64,000 bases of DNA, from contig NC_062993.1 in the NCBI RefSeq assembly GCF_023078275.1, positions 4,091,252 to 4,155,251 on the forward strand. Direction: 5' to 3'. Within the stretch, counting starts at the first letter, position 1, and every line of letters begins with the position of its first letter. The stretch comes from Leguminivora glycinivorella (taxonomy: Eukaryota; Arthropoda; Insecta; Lepidoptera; Tortricidae). Below are positions 1 through 9,263 of this stretch, piece after piece. The notes beneath the pieces were generated by a model. That model had not been told where the DNA came from. It saw only the letters and a list, made by a program, of their open reading frames with translations, and made no database searches. The position numbers and the translations under genes are program-made.

Positions 1-481
1 TGCCAGTCCATTTGCCAGTAATTTTGTACGCGGCTGGCACGCTAGTTACAAAAGCTACAGGGGTGTGTATATCAGGCTTAATGTATGTGGTTATAGGTAT
101 TAGGCTATTTTAGTTATAGCACAATGAACAAATCTAAAGGTTGTATTCGGATTTAAATATATCAGAAATATTGCTGTAGAGTTATTTTATTTTGTAGCTT
201 TTCAATCAGCTGCGTTGCAGCAGGAAATGTCAAAATAAATGTGATGCTTGAAATACTTAGTGTTTACATTTCCTGTTGTTATAATGCACAACAAAACTAC
301 GGCAATAAAACTGGTACAATTTTAATTTGGTAATTTAAGGCCAGTCTCGACGGGTATTTTTACGCCAAATTGATAAAAAAATGTGTGGAAACGCCGATTT
401 AACTCCCTGATTTTGATGCCCGATTGTGAACAATATGACCGATCAAAATGTAGTTTATGAACTCATTTACATAGTGCTTAA

Positions 482-589
482 CCCTTTAATGCATGTTTTG
501 ACAAAGATTTATTCAAATTTGAATTTTGACATGCTGTTAATAGAGTCAAAAATGCATGATGCATACACACATTACTATGCATTTAAGGG
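482..589. mobile_element. 108-bp TIR element at TTAA site (piggyBac-type MITE)
   Basis: The ends are inverted copies of CCCTTTAATGCATG (left) and the complement of TATGCATTTAAGGG (right), and TTAA lies on both sides (478-481 and 590-593). TTAA duplication with CCC termini is the hallmark of piggyBac transposition. The element has no coding capacity, so it must have been moved in trans. A longer relative sits at 63139-63631. Confidence 0.6.
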
Positions 590-620
590 TTAAATACCAT
601 AAGTTATAAATTGTGATATA

Positions 621-799
621 AATGGGGAGGCACACTGAAAGATGGCGCCACCTTATTAGTCCATTGCACAGATAAATAATTTCATACGTGAGAGCGACAA
701 GACATTTTTTCTCTCTCTCACATATGAATGACAGTGACATGCCTAAGACACTGCACACGCGCCGCCTGGCGGGATAAAGTGTCAGTGTTCCTCCTCATT
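621..799. mobile_element. MITE family A, copy 1 (inverted relative to copy 2)
   Basis: About 179 bp bounded by imperfect inverted repeats related to AATGAGGAGACACACT. The interior carries a GGCGCCA motif near one end and a CTCTCTCTCACATATGAATGACAGTGACATG-type tract (given here only in part) that recurs in opposite orientation at 3512-3693. It has no ORF of note, and the superfamily is not assignable because no clear target duplication is visible. Confidence 0.6.
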
Positions 800-837
800 G
801 GAGATTGACGCCAATTTATTTATATTTGTGACCATTT

Positions 838-955
838 GTGACATTATCTGGGTAAAGAGACCTTATTGTCGATGGCGCTTACGGTGTTATGATCGATGTA
901 CGTATATAAACACGACGCCGTGGGACCTAAGGTCCCTTTACCCAGATAACGTCAC
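838..955. mobile_element. 118-bp MITE with 26-bp TIRs
   Basis: The left arm 838-863 and right arm 930-955 are inverted copies (24 of 26 positions match) beginning GTGACATTATCTGGG. The interior is 66 bp. Only one copy is present in the window, so it is identified by its inverted arms alone. Confidence 0.55.
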
Positions 956-1463
956 ATTTTATCATCCCATCTGGACTGGCCATTACATTTTAGGTGTAAA
1001 ACAAGAACAATTTTATTGAATGACCCAATGTACTTATTATTATTGTAGTTATTTATGAAGTGCCAAATGTGTTGAGCTTTAGGTAGTTTTATATAAGTTT
1101 GTGTACATGTAAAAAATAATGTAATTAACTTGATGTTAATTTTGTTAATAATTCATAATAAATTGCAATTTTATATTAAAACACGTTTTATTTAACACAT
1201 GAACAAAACAACAAAATTAGAGAATTACAAGACTACAAATTTAAAGTATTCCATTACCCAGTAAAATTTATGCAGTAAATAGTAATAAAAATAGATACCC
1301 CGTCCCATTTTTTTTTCTTTACGATAATTTATCGAACGCAAAAGGGATAGATTAAAGCATTGTACCCACGACGTTTTACATTATGGCCCTTTTAATTTTT
1401 GACTTGGCTGCGTAATAAGCTCATTACCTAACTAGTGCGGTAATATAACGCCATAAGTACTGT

Positions 1464-1760
1464 AATAGTACATTATGATACAATTGCGAAAAAAATCTTA
1501 TTTTCAGTACAGATGGTGAAAAACGTCGTACGATACTCGTGTCGATTTAAAACACTCCCTTCGGTCGTGTTTTAATATATCGCCACTCGTTTCGAACTTT
1601 TTGCGCACTTATACAGTCACAGGCAAAAATAAGTGATGACTTCTGTACCTTATCGCTTTAACGTCGTGTATGAAATGTCATACGAAATTGTCAAACAATT
1701 AAAAGCGACAAGGTACAGAAATCATTATTTATGCCGGTGACTGTACCGTAATGTACTATT
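1464..1760. mobile_element. MITE family C (AATAGTACATTACGATAC ends), copy 1, interrupted
   Basis: The outer ends are inverted copies of AATAGTACATTA/TGATAC, matching the better preserved copy at 16685-16988. The interior holds the family hallmarks CAGTACAGATGGTG and GTGTCGATTTAAAACACTCCC. The right terminus is split from the body by a separate inverted-repeat element at 1612-1745. Related pieces are at 21800-22055 and 33908-34072. Confidence 0.6.
1612..1745. mobile_element. Nested 134-bp inverted-repeat element inside family C
   Basis: It begins TACAGTCACAGGCAAAAATA and ends with an inverted version (..TATTTATGCCGGTGACTGTA). The arms run about 48 bp and face each other across a short centre. 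It separates the GCGCACTT of the host element from its GTAATGTACTATT terminus, so it inserted after family C. A TA duplication is plausible but is part of the TIR wording and cannot be proven. Confidence 0.55.
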
Positions 1761-1769
1761 TAATTACCA

Positions 1770-1920
1770 ATATCGTCACTACTTTGAAAACATCTCGTAT
1801 CTCACGCTGCTCCTCAAAGTTAAAACGCAGTAAGTCTATATGCATTCCATACATACTTACTACAATTTTCTTTTCATTGACAGACGAAGATACAAGTTTT
1901 TTTAAAAGTAGTGACGATAT
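1770..1920. mobile_element. 151-bp MITE family D, copy 1
   Basis: Inverted ends ATATCGTCACTACTTTGAAA / ..AAAAGTAGTGACGATAT. A second copy of the same length lies at 4792-4942 and the two are nearly collinear throughout, including CGTATCTCAC and GTTAAAACGCAGTAAGTC. There is no coding potential. Confidence 0.7.
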
Positions 1921-1957
1921 GTTCATCAGAAGTACCTGCGCTAGCCAGTAATCGAGT

Positions 1958-2338
1958 CTAAGCTATGGGTTCTTTGCTTTGCTGCATAAATGACGACACA
2001 GGACTCTCCCGATGGCTCGCTCTCATCTCAATGTTATCCACCCTATTCGACAACTCAGAAATCTGCCTTTCAATCGTCTTGACATCAGCCCTGAATCCCG
2101 TGACAGTTGCATCCAGATCTGTCAAAAACGAAATCTTGTTGCACAGTTCTTCGTATTTCTGCGATATGTAACTCCTCGCGTTTTGAGAGTCGGTGAGTTC
2201 TTTCTCTATTTTAGTCAGCATCTCCGCTTTTAGTTCGTCTAGTTTGCCTTCTATATTTGTACTTACTACTTGATGGCCTTTGAAAGATAGGTCATCTTCT
2301 TTTTGTTTTGGAGAGTAGATTTTCACGTTGGAGGACAT
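1958..2338 (-). CDS. Hypothetical coiled-coil protein, 126 aa (possible retroelement ORF1)
   Basis: The ORF opens MSSNVKIYSPKQKEDD and then consists almost entirely of heptad-like acidic/basic stretches (residues ~28-105, e.g. KLDELKAEMLTKIEKELTD and VKTIERQISELSNRVDNIE), which predict a coiled coil. Codon usage is sensible and the start is a clean ATG, but no splice sites or catalytic domain are visible. Similar coiled-coil modules occur in ORF1 proteins of non-LTR elements and in small insect proteins of unknown role. No reverse transcriptase lies next to it. The next ORFs are not related, so it may be an isolated fragment. Confidence 0.4.
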   Translation of the reverse strand: MSSNVKIYSPKQKEDDLSFKGHQVVSTNIEGKLDELKAEMLTKIEKELTDSQNARSYISQKYEELCNKISFLTDLDATVTGFRADVKTIERQISELSNRVDNIEMRASHRESPVSSFMQQSKEPIA

Positions 2339-2941
2339 GGTTTAGTTTTTATTGTGGCAGGCACGGAATAATTTTAGGTTTCCGAAACTGATGTGCATTG
2401 TTTGTTGATTGTTATTGCGAAAGTAATCAAAATTTAATATTTTATCATGACAAAGTCAGTGACTTGACGTTTGAAAAGTACAAAATTATCAAGGAGGATA
2501 TTATGAATAAAGGACGACTTCTTTTTAACCTTGTGCAATAAAAAAAACTTTTTACATTTATCATTTCAGGATTTTTTTTTCTGATTCAAAATTACATACT
2601 TTTTCCCTTTTCTTTTCTAAAAATCTAAAAATGTAAGTATGTCCACATTTTTAGATTTTTTTTTTGTTTAAATAATAGTCAGGATACGAGTATGCTCGGA
2701 ACTATAAAGTTCCTTGCTGTGCTCGGGATTTCAATAATAGAATCCTTCGCCTTTCAGGGGTCAATAACTTCCTCATAGTAAATATCCAATTTTGATCCCT
2801 TGTGACACAATCTAAGTTGTAAATTGGTATTTTGTCTTTATACTAAATGTGATTTTATTGTGCCCGTGTGATGACGGGTTTAGAATTTCACCACCCCCTT
2901 TCTTCCCGTGTGTACAGTAGTAGAAGTTGACTTTGTGGGAT

Positions 2942-3265
2942 GGGCCATTTTTTTCAAAGTTGTCCACCCCACTTTTTTTGTAATATGGGTATTTTTTACG
3001 CGATTCATACTCAAAAAGGAGAGCTTTTTCGATCGTGATAGGAGAAAAAAAATGTCCCAAGATTTCCATACATTTTTTCGAACCTTCCATTCCGTTACCG
3101 CCATACAAAATGTATGAAAAAATGGTAACGGAATGGGAAAAAAACCTTGGGACACTTTTTTTCTCCTATTAGGATTGAAAGAGCTCGCGATTCTGAGTGG
3201 AAAACACATAAAAATTTCCAAATCCAAAAAAAAAGTGGGGTGGGCAACTTTGAAAAAAAATGGCC
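2942..3265. mobile_element. Foldback MITE family P, copy 1 (GGGCCATTTTTTTC ends)
   Basis: The two halves are long inverted repeats: GGGCCATTTTTTTCAAAG..TCCACCCCACTTTTTT at the left mirrors ..AAAAAGTGGGGTGGGCAACTTTG..ATGGCC at the right. The centre carries CATACAAAATGTATG. GGAT flanks both sides (2938-2941, 3266-3269), a 4-bp target duplication. Other copies are at 13981-14243 (left end missing) and 37344-37669. ORFs running through it are palindrome artefacts. Confidence 0.75.
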
Positions 3266-3511
3266 GGATATGGGTTAAATCACAGAATATATAATAGTAC
3301 AAGTACAGAAGGCTCACTCCTTTGATGTTCACAAAACGCCGCCATTCTAAATTCTTACCTACATTAACAAACGGACCGCACGCGTGCAGACGACATTGAA
3401 TTTTATTGCGCCGCGCGAAGGTCGTCGCCAGTGAATGGGCCGCGAACTCGCGGCCGCCGGCATGTACTTGTAGCGCGGCGAAAGGATCGCGGAGTGAGCC
3501 GCCCTTGGTTA
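3266..3511. other. GC-rich interval, no gene recognised
   Basis: Unlike its AT-rich surroundings this stretch is rich in CG (for example GCCGCGCGAAGG and CGCGGCCGCCGGC). I see no convincing coding frame, TIR or tRNA. It could be a promoter-like or CpG-rich piece of an older element. Confidence 0.3.
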
Positions 3512-3693
3512 AATGAGGAGACACACTGACATTTTATTCCGCCAGGCGGCGCCTGTGCAAGTGTTTAGGCATACTAGGCATGTCACTGTCATTCATATGT
3601 GTGAGAGAGAAAAAACATATCATCTTCTCGCTCTCACGTATGGATTAATAGGGTGGCGCCATCTGTCATAACCTTTGAGTGTGTCTCCTCATT
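3512..3693. mobile_element. MITE family A, copy 2
   Basis: AATGAGGAGACACACT at the left faces AGTGTGTCTCCTCATT at the right, an exact 16-bp TIR. About 182 bp, inverted relative to copy 1 at 621-799. Both share the GTGGCGCCA segment and the GACAGTGACATGCC-type segment. Confidence 0.7.
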
Positions 3694-4544
3694 GTGGCGT
3701 AAGCGAGAGGCGCGGCAATCTGTCACTGCTATGTCACAATTTTGTTTTCTTTCAACCCCTTTTTGCCCGAGTGGCACTGACAGAAACTTGAGTAGATCAT
3801 GTACTCTGCCTACCCCTTTATGGGATACTGGCGTGATTGTATGTGATATTATAAGAATTCACTAAATAACACACAATGTCATGCCATGTTATAATTATGT
3901 AAAAAAACGCAATCTAATTGTATGCATCATAAAATGCAAAATGATAAACATAATAAGACAGTTTTGGCACCGCGAAGTGTGCTATTAATAAAATACGCGT
4001 CAAAGAAAAACAGTAAATAATGCTGTTTATAGTGATTATTTGTAGAAAGTTGGTGTACCAGCAAGATTAAAGGTAAGATTTAAATAAAATAATAAGTTTT
4101 TATTTCTAATTTATTTAGATCTTTTAGAATTGAGACTTGATTGAGACTGGAGAAGCTAGCTTTGTCTGTCTGTCATTTTCTGTACAAAACCGTCTGCTGA
4201 TTTTGCAGGGCAGACATATTTTAATGTATATTTATGTATTTGTACGTAACGTAAATATTTTGATACATGGTTTTTACTGCGTGTTATGACATACATTTTT
4301 GGTTCTATAAATAGTTTAGGAGTGCTGTTCACTTTCTTCATACAAATTATGTCGTTTTCCGTAAAGTTTAGGTAATGTACATTATGCCTTATTTGATAGT
4401 CATAAATCGAAATCGACGATTTTTTATATGTGTGTGGTGTGATTAGGTGCCTAAATATTTTTTTCGCAATTTCGGATTTCCTTCCATAATAAAAGTTGGT
4501 CTTTATGACTGGCAAGTGATTTGCAGATGACTAAATATAAATAA

Positions 4545-4785
4545 GGGCATTTTCAGAATTTAGGACCCCCAAATTAGCGAAAGTTATTAACAAAAATTAA
4601 CTCACTGCCAGTTTTGTTTTGTGACGATAATTAAGCATGAAATTTCAATAAAAATATTGTTTTGTGTTAAAAACTTTAAGCGAGTCAGATTGTATGTTTC
4701 ATTGTCGTCGCAAAACTGACAACGAGTAAATTTTTGTTAACAACTTGCGCTAATTGGGGGGGGGACCCAAATTCTGAAAATTCCC
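4545..4785. mobile_element. 241-bp TIR element, 4-bp TSD ATAA
   Basis: Left end GGGCATTTTCAGAATTT, right end the inverse of GGGAATTTTCAGAATTT. The arms continue inward for about 75 bp (TTAGCG..GTTAACAAAAATT on both sides). ATAA is duplicated at 4541-4544 and 4786-4789. The GGG..ATTTTC terminus and 4-bp duplication match the elements at 9519-9842 and family P. Confidence 0.7.
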
Positions 4786-4791
4786 ATAAAC

Positions 4792-4942
4792 ATATCGTCA
4801 CTACTTTGAAAAAATCTCGTATCTCACACTGCTCCTCAAAGTTAAAACGCAGTAAGTCTATATGCATTGCATACATACTTATTACATTTTTCTTTTCATT
4901 GACAAAAGAAAATACAAGTTTTTTTCAAAGTAGTGACGATAT
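4792..4942. mobile_element. 151-bp MITE family D, copy 2
   Basis: Same ends and length as 1770-1920, inserted a few bases from the right end of the 241-bp element. TIR ATATCGTCACTACTTTGAAA / CAAAGTAGTGACGATAT. Confidence 0.7.
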
Positions 4943-5224
4943 TGAATAGTAATGAAGAATTTGTCATGTTTCACAAATAACGGGAAAATCATCCAGGAAT
5001 GAGCAACTGGCGCCCCATATTACTAACTCGAGTAGTTGTAGACTAGATAACGATCCAGTAGTAAGTCAAGTTCACTTTATCTAGCCTATTCATATGCTCA
5101 AGTGCTCTTTACACGAAGTAGTGTGTTTACTTACTGTTATAAGGAAATTGCTTGATAGGTAAATTACTAATTCATGCGTGTGTGGTGACGGGTTAAGAAT
5201 TTCAGTACCTCTTTTCGTGGAAGT

Positions 5225-5460
5225 CGACTGTGGGGTGTTGACACACCTCGGACATCAAACATATGAAAGAAGCGCGTTCCTAGCACACAGTCTAAGCTCG
5301 TGTAGGTGAACGCGTACTATGCTTGTATGAGTCGACTGTTCGCGTTTTTGACAGGCGGTAAGTGTGAGGTAACCGAGAGGGGGTGGGCGGCACTTTCAGT
5401 GGGGAGCGGGAGTGGCCATACTGTACGATAGTACTCTTTATTATACTATGATATGGGTGG
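5225..5460 (-). repeat. Dispersed repeat Y, copy 1
   Basis: Contains CACACCTCGGACATC, the AGCACACAGTCTAAGCTCGT segment, CGCGTTTTTGACAGGCGG and the terminal GTGGCCATACTGTACGATAG. The same order recurs at 25112-25336, 57440-57672 and 63765-64000. No TIRs are recognised and the ORFs it produces are not conserved, so it is probably non-coding. Confidence 0.6.
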
Positions 5461-5489
5461 GCGATGGGGTTGCAACCGTTCACTGCAAT

Positions 5490-5610
5490 ATAACAATTTC
5501 GTCTTCTTTGAACCCATTAATTGCCAAGAATCTGAATCTTGAGCAGTTTCATGTGCTCTGTCTACCCCGTTTGAGAATACATGTGTGAGTTTATGTAGGT
5601 GTGTCATACC
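5490..5610 (+). repeat. Repeat tail shared with 3735-3850
   Basis: TTCTTTGAACCCATTAATTG..GCTCTGTCTACCCC..GTGTGAGTTTATGT resembles TTTCAACCCCTTTTTGCCCG..ACTCTGCCTACCCC..GTGATTGTATGT at 3735-3850. This is a degenerate dispersed repeat, and the DIRS insertion at 48 kb appears to lie in a relative of it. Confidence 0.4.
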
Positions 5611-5989
5611 TACATATATAAACTACCTATTTAATTTTGGGTCATCAAAGGTTAGCCGTTTAAAATTAAATATACACAGTGAAACATTTAAAACGTTTTA
5701 TTTTATATAAAATCTTAAATACATACTATGGCACAGTGACCTCTTCAGTAGAAAAAGGTGTCAAATTGAAAAAACTGTAGTTTACTTCCCACAGAAAACT
5801 TGAATTTCACGCTTTTTCTGGTGACAGGTAGGGTATGTTTTAGTATACTTGTTTTCTAAGAACAAATTAAATTATTTTCATAGAAAATATTTTAATTAAT
5901 TTCAATTTTAATAGCCACACAACTATTAAAATATAATCTGAAATAAATGTCATATGTAATGATTAATGAAAAAGTTACCAATGGCTCCA

Positions 5990-6182
5990 TGTGTCCAGAG
6001 CTGGATTCGAACCAGCGTCGTTTTTTTTTACCGGATGGATACCTAAACCGCTCCGGGCCGACACAAGCCTTCGGGAACTGTTGTACTTGAAAATCTCTAC
6101 GCTTGCTACCGTGACGACAGCCGAGCTGTTTAGGTATCCTTCCGGTAACCAGAGGACGCTGGTTCGAATCTCTGGAGGCCTT
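5990..6182. repeat. Inverted pair of tRNA-like segments
   Basis: GGATTCGAACCAGCGTC near the left end is the reverse of GACGCTGGTTCGAATCTCTGG at the right end, i.e. two B-box-like motifs facing outward. Inside them GGATACCTAAACCGCTC mirrors GAGCTGTTTAGGTATCC. The whole 190 bp can fold back on itself. No complete cloverleaf is present, so this is a tRNA-derived repeat and not a tRNA gene. Confidence 0.5.
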
Positions 6183-6244
6183 GGTAATTTATATGACATT
6201 TATTTCAGTTTATATATTAAAATAAATGTAAAATATAAATATTA

Positions 6245-6335
6245 TAGGGACAATATTACGCAAATTGACTGAGTTCCACGGTAAGCTCAAGAAAACTTGT
6301 GTTGTGGGTACTTAGACAACGATATATGTAATACT
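6245..6335 (-). repeat. SINE family S1 tail fragment
   Basis: GACTGAGTTCCACGGTAAGC..TTGTGTTGTGGGTAC is the reverse of the 3' portion of the SINE at 47237-47480 (GTACCCACAACACAAGCC..GAGCTTACCGTGGG). The tRNA-like head is missing. Confidence 0.55.
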
Positions 6336-6520
6336 AGCTTTTGCCCGCGGCTTCGCTCGCGTTAGAAAGAGACAAAAAGTAGCCTATGTCACTCTCCGTC
6401 CCTTCAAGTATCTCCACTTAAAAAATCACGTCAATTCATCGCTCCGTTTTGCCATGAAAGACGAACAAACAAACAGACACACACACTTTCCCATTACGTT
6501 CATATACGTAAAAAATATAT
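6335..6520 (+). repeat. Dispersed repeat S3 (TTGCCCGCGGCTTCGCTCGC type)
   Basis: Starts TTTTGCCCGCGGCTTCGCTC and ends with ACAAACAGACACACACACTTTCCC. Shorter relatives at 15895-16025 (reverse) and 30070-30205 share ATCACGTCAATTCATC. A common non-coding repeat type in moth and butterfly genomes. I do not assign a class. Confidence 0.6.
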
Positions 6521-6538
6521 ACGTAACGTATAATACGT

Positions 6539-7263
6539 AATAGAACCCAGGCTGTAGCTGTCAAAGGTTACATTTCTAGTTTCGTTCCCATTTCATCCGG
6601 TGTTCCACAGGGGTCTCACCTCGGTCCTTTACTTTTTAACATCTACATAAATGACGTAGCCAAATGCTTTCAACATTCTCGACTACTGTTGTATGCCGAT
6701 GATACCAAAATTTTCTCTATTGTTAAATCTGAAAATGACTGCCTTAATTTACAAAACGATCTTAATAGATTAAGTTCTTACTGTTCAGCTAATAAGCTCT
6801 TTTTAAATGTTGAAAAATGTTGTGCCATCTCATTCTCTCGAAAGAGTAATCCTATAGTTTTCAACTACTTTCTTGATAACAAGCCTCTTAAAGTCGTAAC
6901 TGAAGTTAAGGATTTAGGTGTAACTTTAGATCGCGAACTGCAGTTTATTTCTCACATAAATAAAATATCAGCTAAGGCATATAAAATGTTGGGATTTGTA
7001 TTCCGACAAAGTAAAGATTTTAAAAACCCCAAAACATTAGAACTACTTTATAATGCTTATGTCCGATCAAATTATAATACGCTAGTACAATTTGGTGTCC
7101 ACACTTTAACACATATTGATACAATTGAAAAGATTCAAAACAAATTTATTAGAAGGTTGAAATATAAATTTTGGGATTTTGATAGTACACATATTGAACC
7201 TCTAAGTAAGCGTCGTGAAGTCAATGACCAGATACTTCTATACAAAATTTTGAATGGTTTGAT
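6539..7263 (+). pseudogene. Reverse transcriptase fragment (central RT to thumb)
   Basis: RNA-directed DNA polymerase of a non-LTR element. Visible motifs are the GVPQGS..LGPLLF block (RT motif 4 region), the YADD active-site motif, and the NKLFLNVEKC / KDLGVTLDRELQF blocks that follow it in Jockey/CR1-like enzymes. It lacks motifs 0-3 and the endonuclease, so it is dead. The open frame is broken downstream by the P-like element and resumes at 8421. Confidence 0.75.
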
Positions 7264-8420
7264 CACAGAACTAAATCAAGATAGAAGGAAAAAGTGTATC
7301 TACTTCGCGTGCGGAAAAGTTAAATAGCGAGCGACATTGTTCGCCGCGCAAGTCAGTCTGCTCCCGACCGCTGCCCGCGAGTGACATACAGTGAAAAATA
7401 CAAAATGGGTCGGTATTCGATAATTAACTGTTCAAACACCACCAATAAAAGCAAGAGTGTTAAACAAAGTGTTTCCTATCATCGGTAAGTACCATTTGTC
7501 CTAAAATATTTTTTATTAAATAAAAAACACGATTTTCCTATTTTTATCATCAAAACATTAGCTGACGTACGGCCGTCAAACTAGTTTTCCATTGCGGCTT
7601 TAATTTGACGAGTCCGACTTGGCGTGCGTTTAAAACAAGCGATATAAAAATAGGCTATTCAAACTGTCGAGACAAAGTGAAGGTAGATTTGTTATTTTGT
7701 CCGTCGAACTCACGTCGAACTTAAGAATAGTGGTGCACCACGGAACTATATCGTCATGTATGCTGCGATTTCCTTATTCGATTTAAATCGATTTTGCGAA
7801 GCAGTGGAAATTATAATTATGTTTTTATATTGTTATGAAACTATACATTTATAAAGTACGAGTGAAAAGTAAATTTAACTTTAAAATAGGTTACAGTTAC
7901 GGTATTAACGTTGAATTTGTGGTCGGCAGAAAAACAAATACAAACATAATACGCTCTATATTTATTATGAATAAAAATAACTCTAAAAATGTGTTAATGG
8001 TTAATTATATTTATATACATATTACTAAAAGTTGTAACAAATAACATGAGGATAATGAAGTGAGTACATAGTCGATTTTCTTAAAAATATTACGAAATAT
8101 TAACTAGTATTAATATCTACCTACTAAAATCTTTGTTCCTGGCCTTAGGCAAATTATATACCTACTAGTGAATTGTTTGTCATCACACGAATACAGGTAT
8201 ATACTTACTTCATTTCACAACGAAGATGAACATCCGATATTTTTAACTTCGGCGGGCATCCCGCAAGCAACCTCCACAATCGATCGAATAGGTTACGCGG
8301 CGACAACGTTCCCATCACTAAAGTACACTCGTGACGTCATAGGCTCGACACAAAACGTTACACGCTCGGTTTCGCTGTTAATCGCCGAGCATTTTCCTTC
8401 TATCTTGATTTAGTTCTGTG
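7264..8420 (+). mobile_element. P-element-like transposon, internally deleted (1,157 bp)
   Basis: Perfect 29-bp terminal inverted repeats start CACAGAACTAAATCAAGATA at 7264 and end with its complement at 8420. The 8-bp sequence GGTTTGAT is duplicated at 7256-7263 and 8421-8428. An 8-bp duplication with ~30-bp TIRs fits the P superfamily (hAT also makes 8-bp duplications but usually has shorter TIRs). A THAP-like exon remnant at 7405-7484 supports P. No remaining transposase core is visible, so it is non-autonomous. Confidence 0.65.
7405..7484 (+). pseudogene. THAP-like first exon remnant of a transposase
   Basis: ATG opens a 26-codon frame, MGRYSIINCSNTTNKSKS..SVSYH, ending at a consensus donor (CATCG|GTAAGT at 7485). 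The layout (a short N-terminus, Cys, then S[FY]H) resembles the start of a THAP C2CH zinc finger, which is the DNA-binding domain of P-element transposases. The expected first zinc-binding Cys would sit where a Tyr is found (residue 4), so it is probably non-functional. No downstream exons are recognised. The assignment rests on about 26 residues. Confidence 0.4.
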
Positions 8421-8646
8421 GGTTTGATCGATTCTTCTAATCTCCTCTCAAAAATCTCATATAGGTGTCCGAGTCGGCGTACTCGTTCTGTAAGTTTGTT
8501 TGCTACTCCGTCATGTCGTACAGCGTATGCAAGAAATAGGTTCCTAATAAGGGCTTGTAAAAATTATAACGATAAATATATTGACTATGATATAAACCAT
8601 ATGTCCGTCCAACAGTTTGTTTCTGCAATTAAAAAAAAAAAATGCT
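8421..8646 (+). pseudogene. C-terminal piece of the same non-LTR ORF
   Basis: Continues the 6539-7263 reading frame beyond the P-like insertion. The visible sequence RRTRSVSLFATPSCRT..NRFLIRACKNYN is typical of the extreme C-terminus of Jockey/CR1-type pol proteins, where it precedes the stop. It ends in a run of lysines and a Cys before TAA. Confidence 0.6.
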
Positions 8647-8975
8647 AAAAAATATCTAAGTATAACTTTAATAAATAACTGAGCATTCGTTTCTGTTTTA
8701 TATTAATATAGTGTAATAGTGTAGTAATATAGTAAATATATATACAGTATAGTTTGAAAATATTGTATATTGTTTAATAATATAGTTAAGAAATATATCT
8801 GTTAGTAACCTAATAACTTAAGTCTTGTCTGAGCAATCACAAATGTTATTAGTTATAAGTGGAAACTGTTTTGTATTACCTAAATTATCTTTTTTGTTGA
8901 TGTAATAGTTTGCTTGTTTGTTTCCCAAGTTTAAATAAAATAAATAAAATTAAAATAAAAAATAAAATAAAACAT

Positions 8976-9090
8976 CCATGACTCAGGAAGAAATATCTGT
9001 GCTCATCACACAAATAAATGCCCTTACCGGGATTCGAACCCGGGACCGCGGCGTAGCAGGCAGGGTCACCCGCTAGGCTAGACTGGTCGT
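8976..9090 (-). repeat. SINE family S1, copy (reverse), at the 3' end of the glycosidase gene
   Basis: On the minus strand it begins ACGACCAGTCTAGCC (A-box region), has the B-box GGGTTCGAATCCCGG, then AAGGGCATTTATTTGTGTGATGAGC as in the copy at 47237. The head ends at 9090, only about 10 bp from the glycosidase stop codon at 9101-9103. The 3' UTR of that gene is therefore largely SINE/LINE sequence. Confidence 0.75.
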
Positions 9091-9100
9091 ATTTGTTCCA

Positions 9101-9263
9101 TCAATGTCCGTCGTCGATGGTCATGGTGAAGTGTGGCGGGCGGTAGTCGGCGGCGATGGCGGTGCGCGCGCGCAGCACTTCCTTGTAGAAGAACGCGGAC
9201 AGGCGCGGCGTGCGCGGCCGCTCCGGGGCGGCGAAGTCTACCGCGTATAGCCCGAAACGCTCG
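9101..9263 (-). CDS. Glycosidase last coding exon
   Basis: Acceptor CTCCACAG precedes CGAGCGTTTCGGG. With the last two bases of the previous exon it gives T-ERFGLYAVDF, then ~40 residues ending FTMTIDDGH and TGA. This exon is strikingly GC-rich (CGCGCGCGCAC runs) compared with neighbours, as is common for coding third positions in some moth genes. Confidence 0.8.

Larger units (their letters stand above)
6536..8975 (+). mobile_element. 5'-truncated non-LTR retrotransposon (Jockey/CR1-like), interrupted
   Basis: Reverse transcriptase fragment in one frame from about 6539: GVPQGSHLGPLLFNIYIND, then catalytic YADDT at about 6692, then the thumb region to ..LLYKILNGLI at 7263. The same frame resumes at 8421 with the C-terminal tail (..FLIRACKNYN..) and stops near 8646. 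Removing the 1,157-bp insertion and one 8-bp duplication keeps the frame, so the ORF was intact there when it was hit. An A/T-rich tail (AAATAAAATAAA) follows at 8930-8975. The endonuclease and N-terminal RT are absent. Confidence 0.75.

Noticed and set aside
2880..3524. 214-codon minus-strand ORF
   Set aside because: It runs through the family P foldback and the GC-rich interval. Its content mirrors the palindrome on the other strand and no family features are seen.
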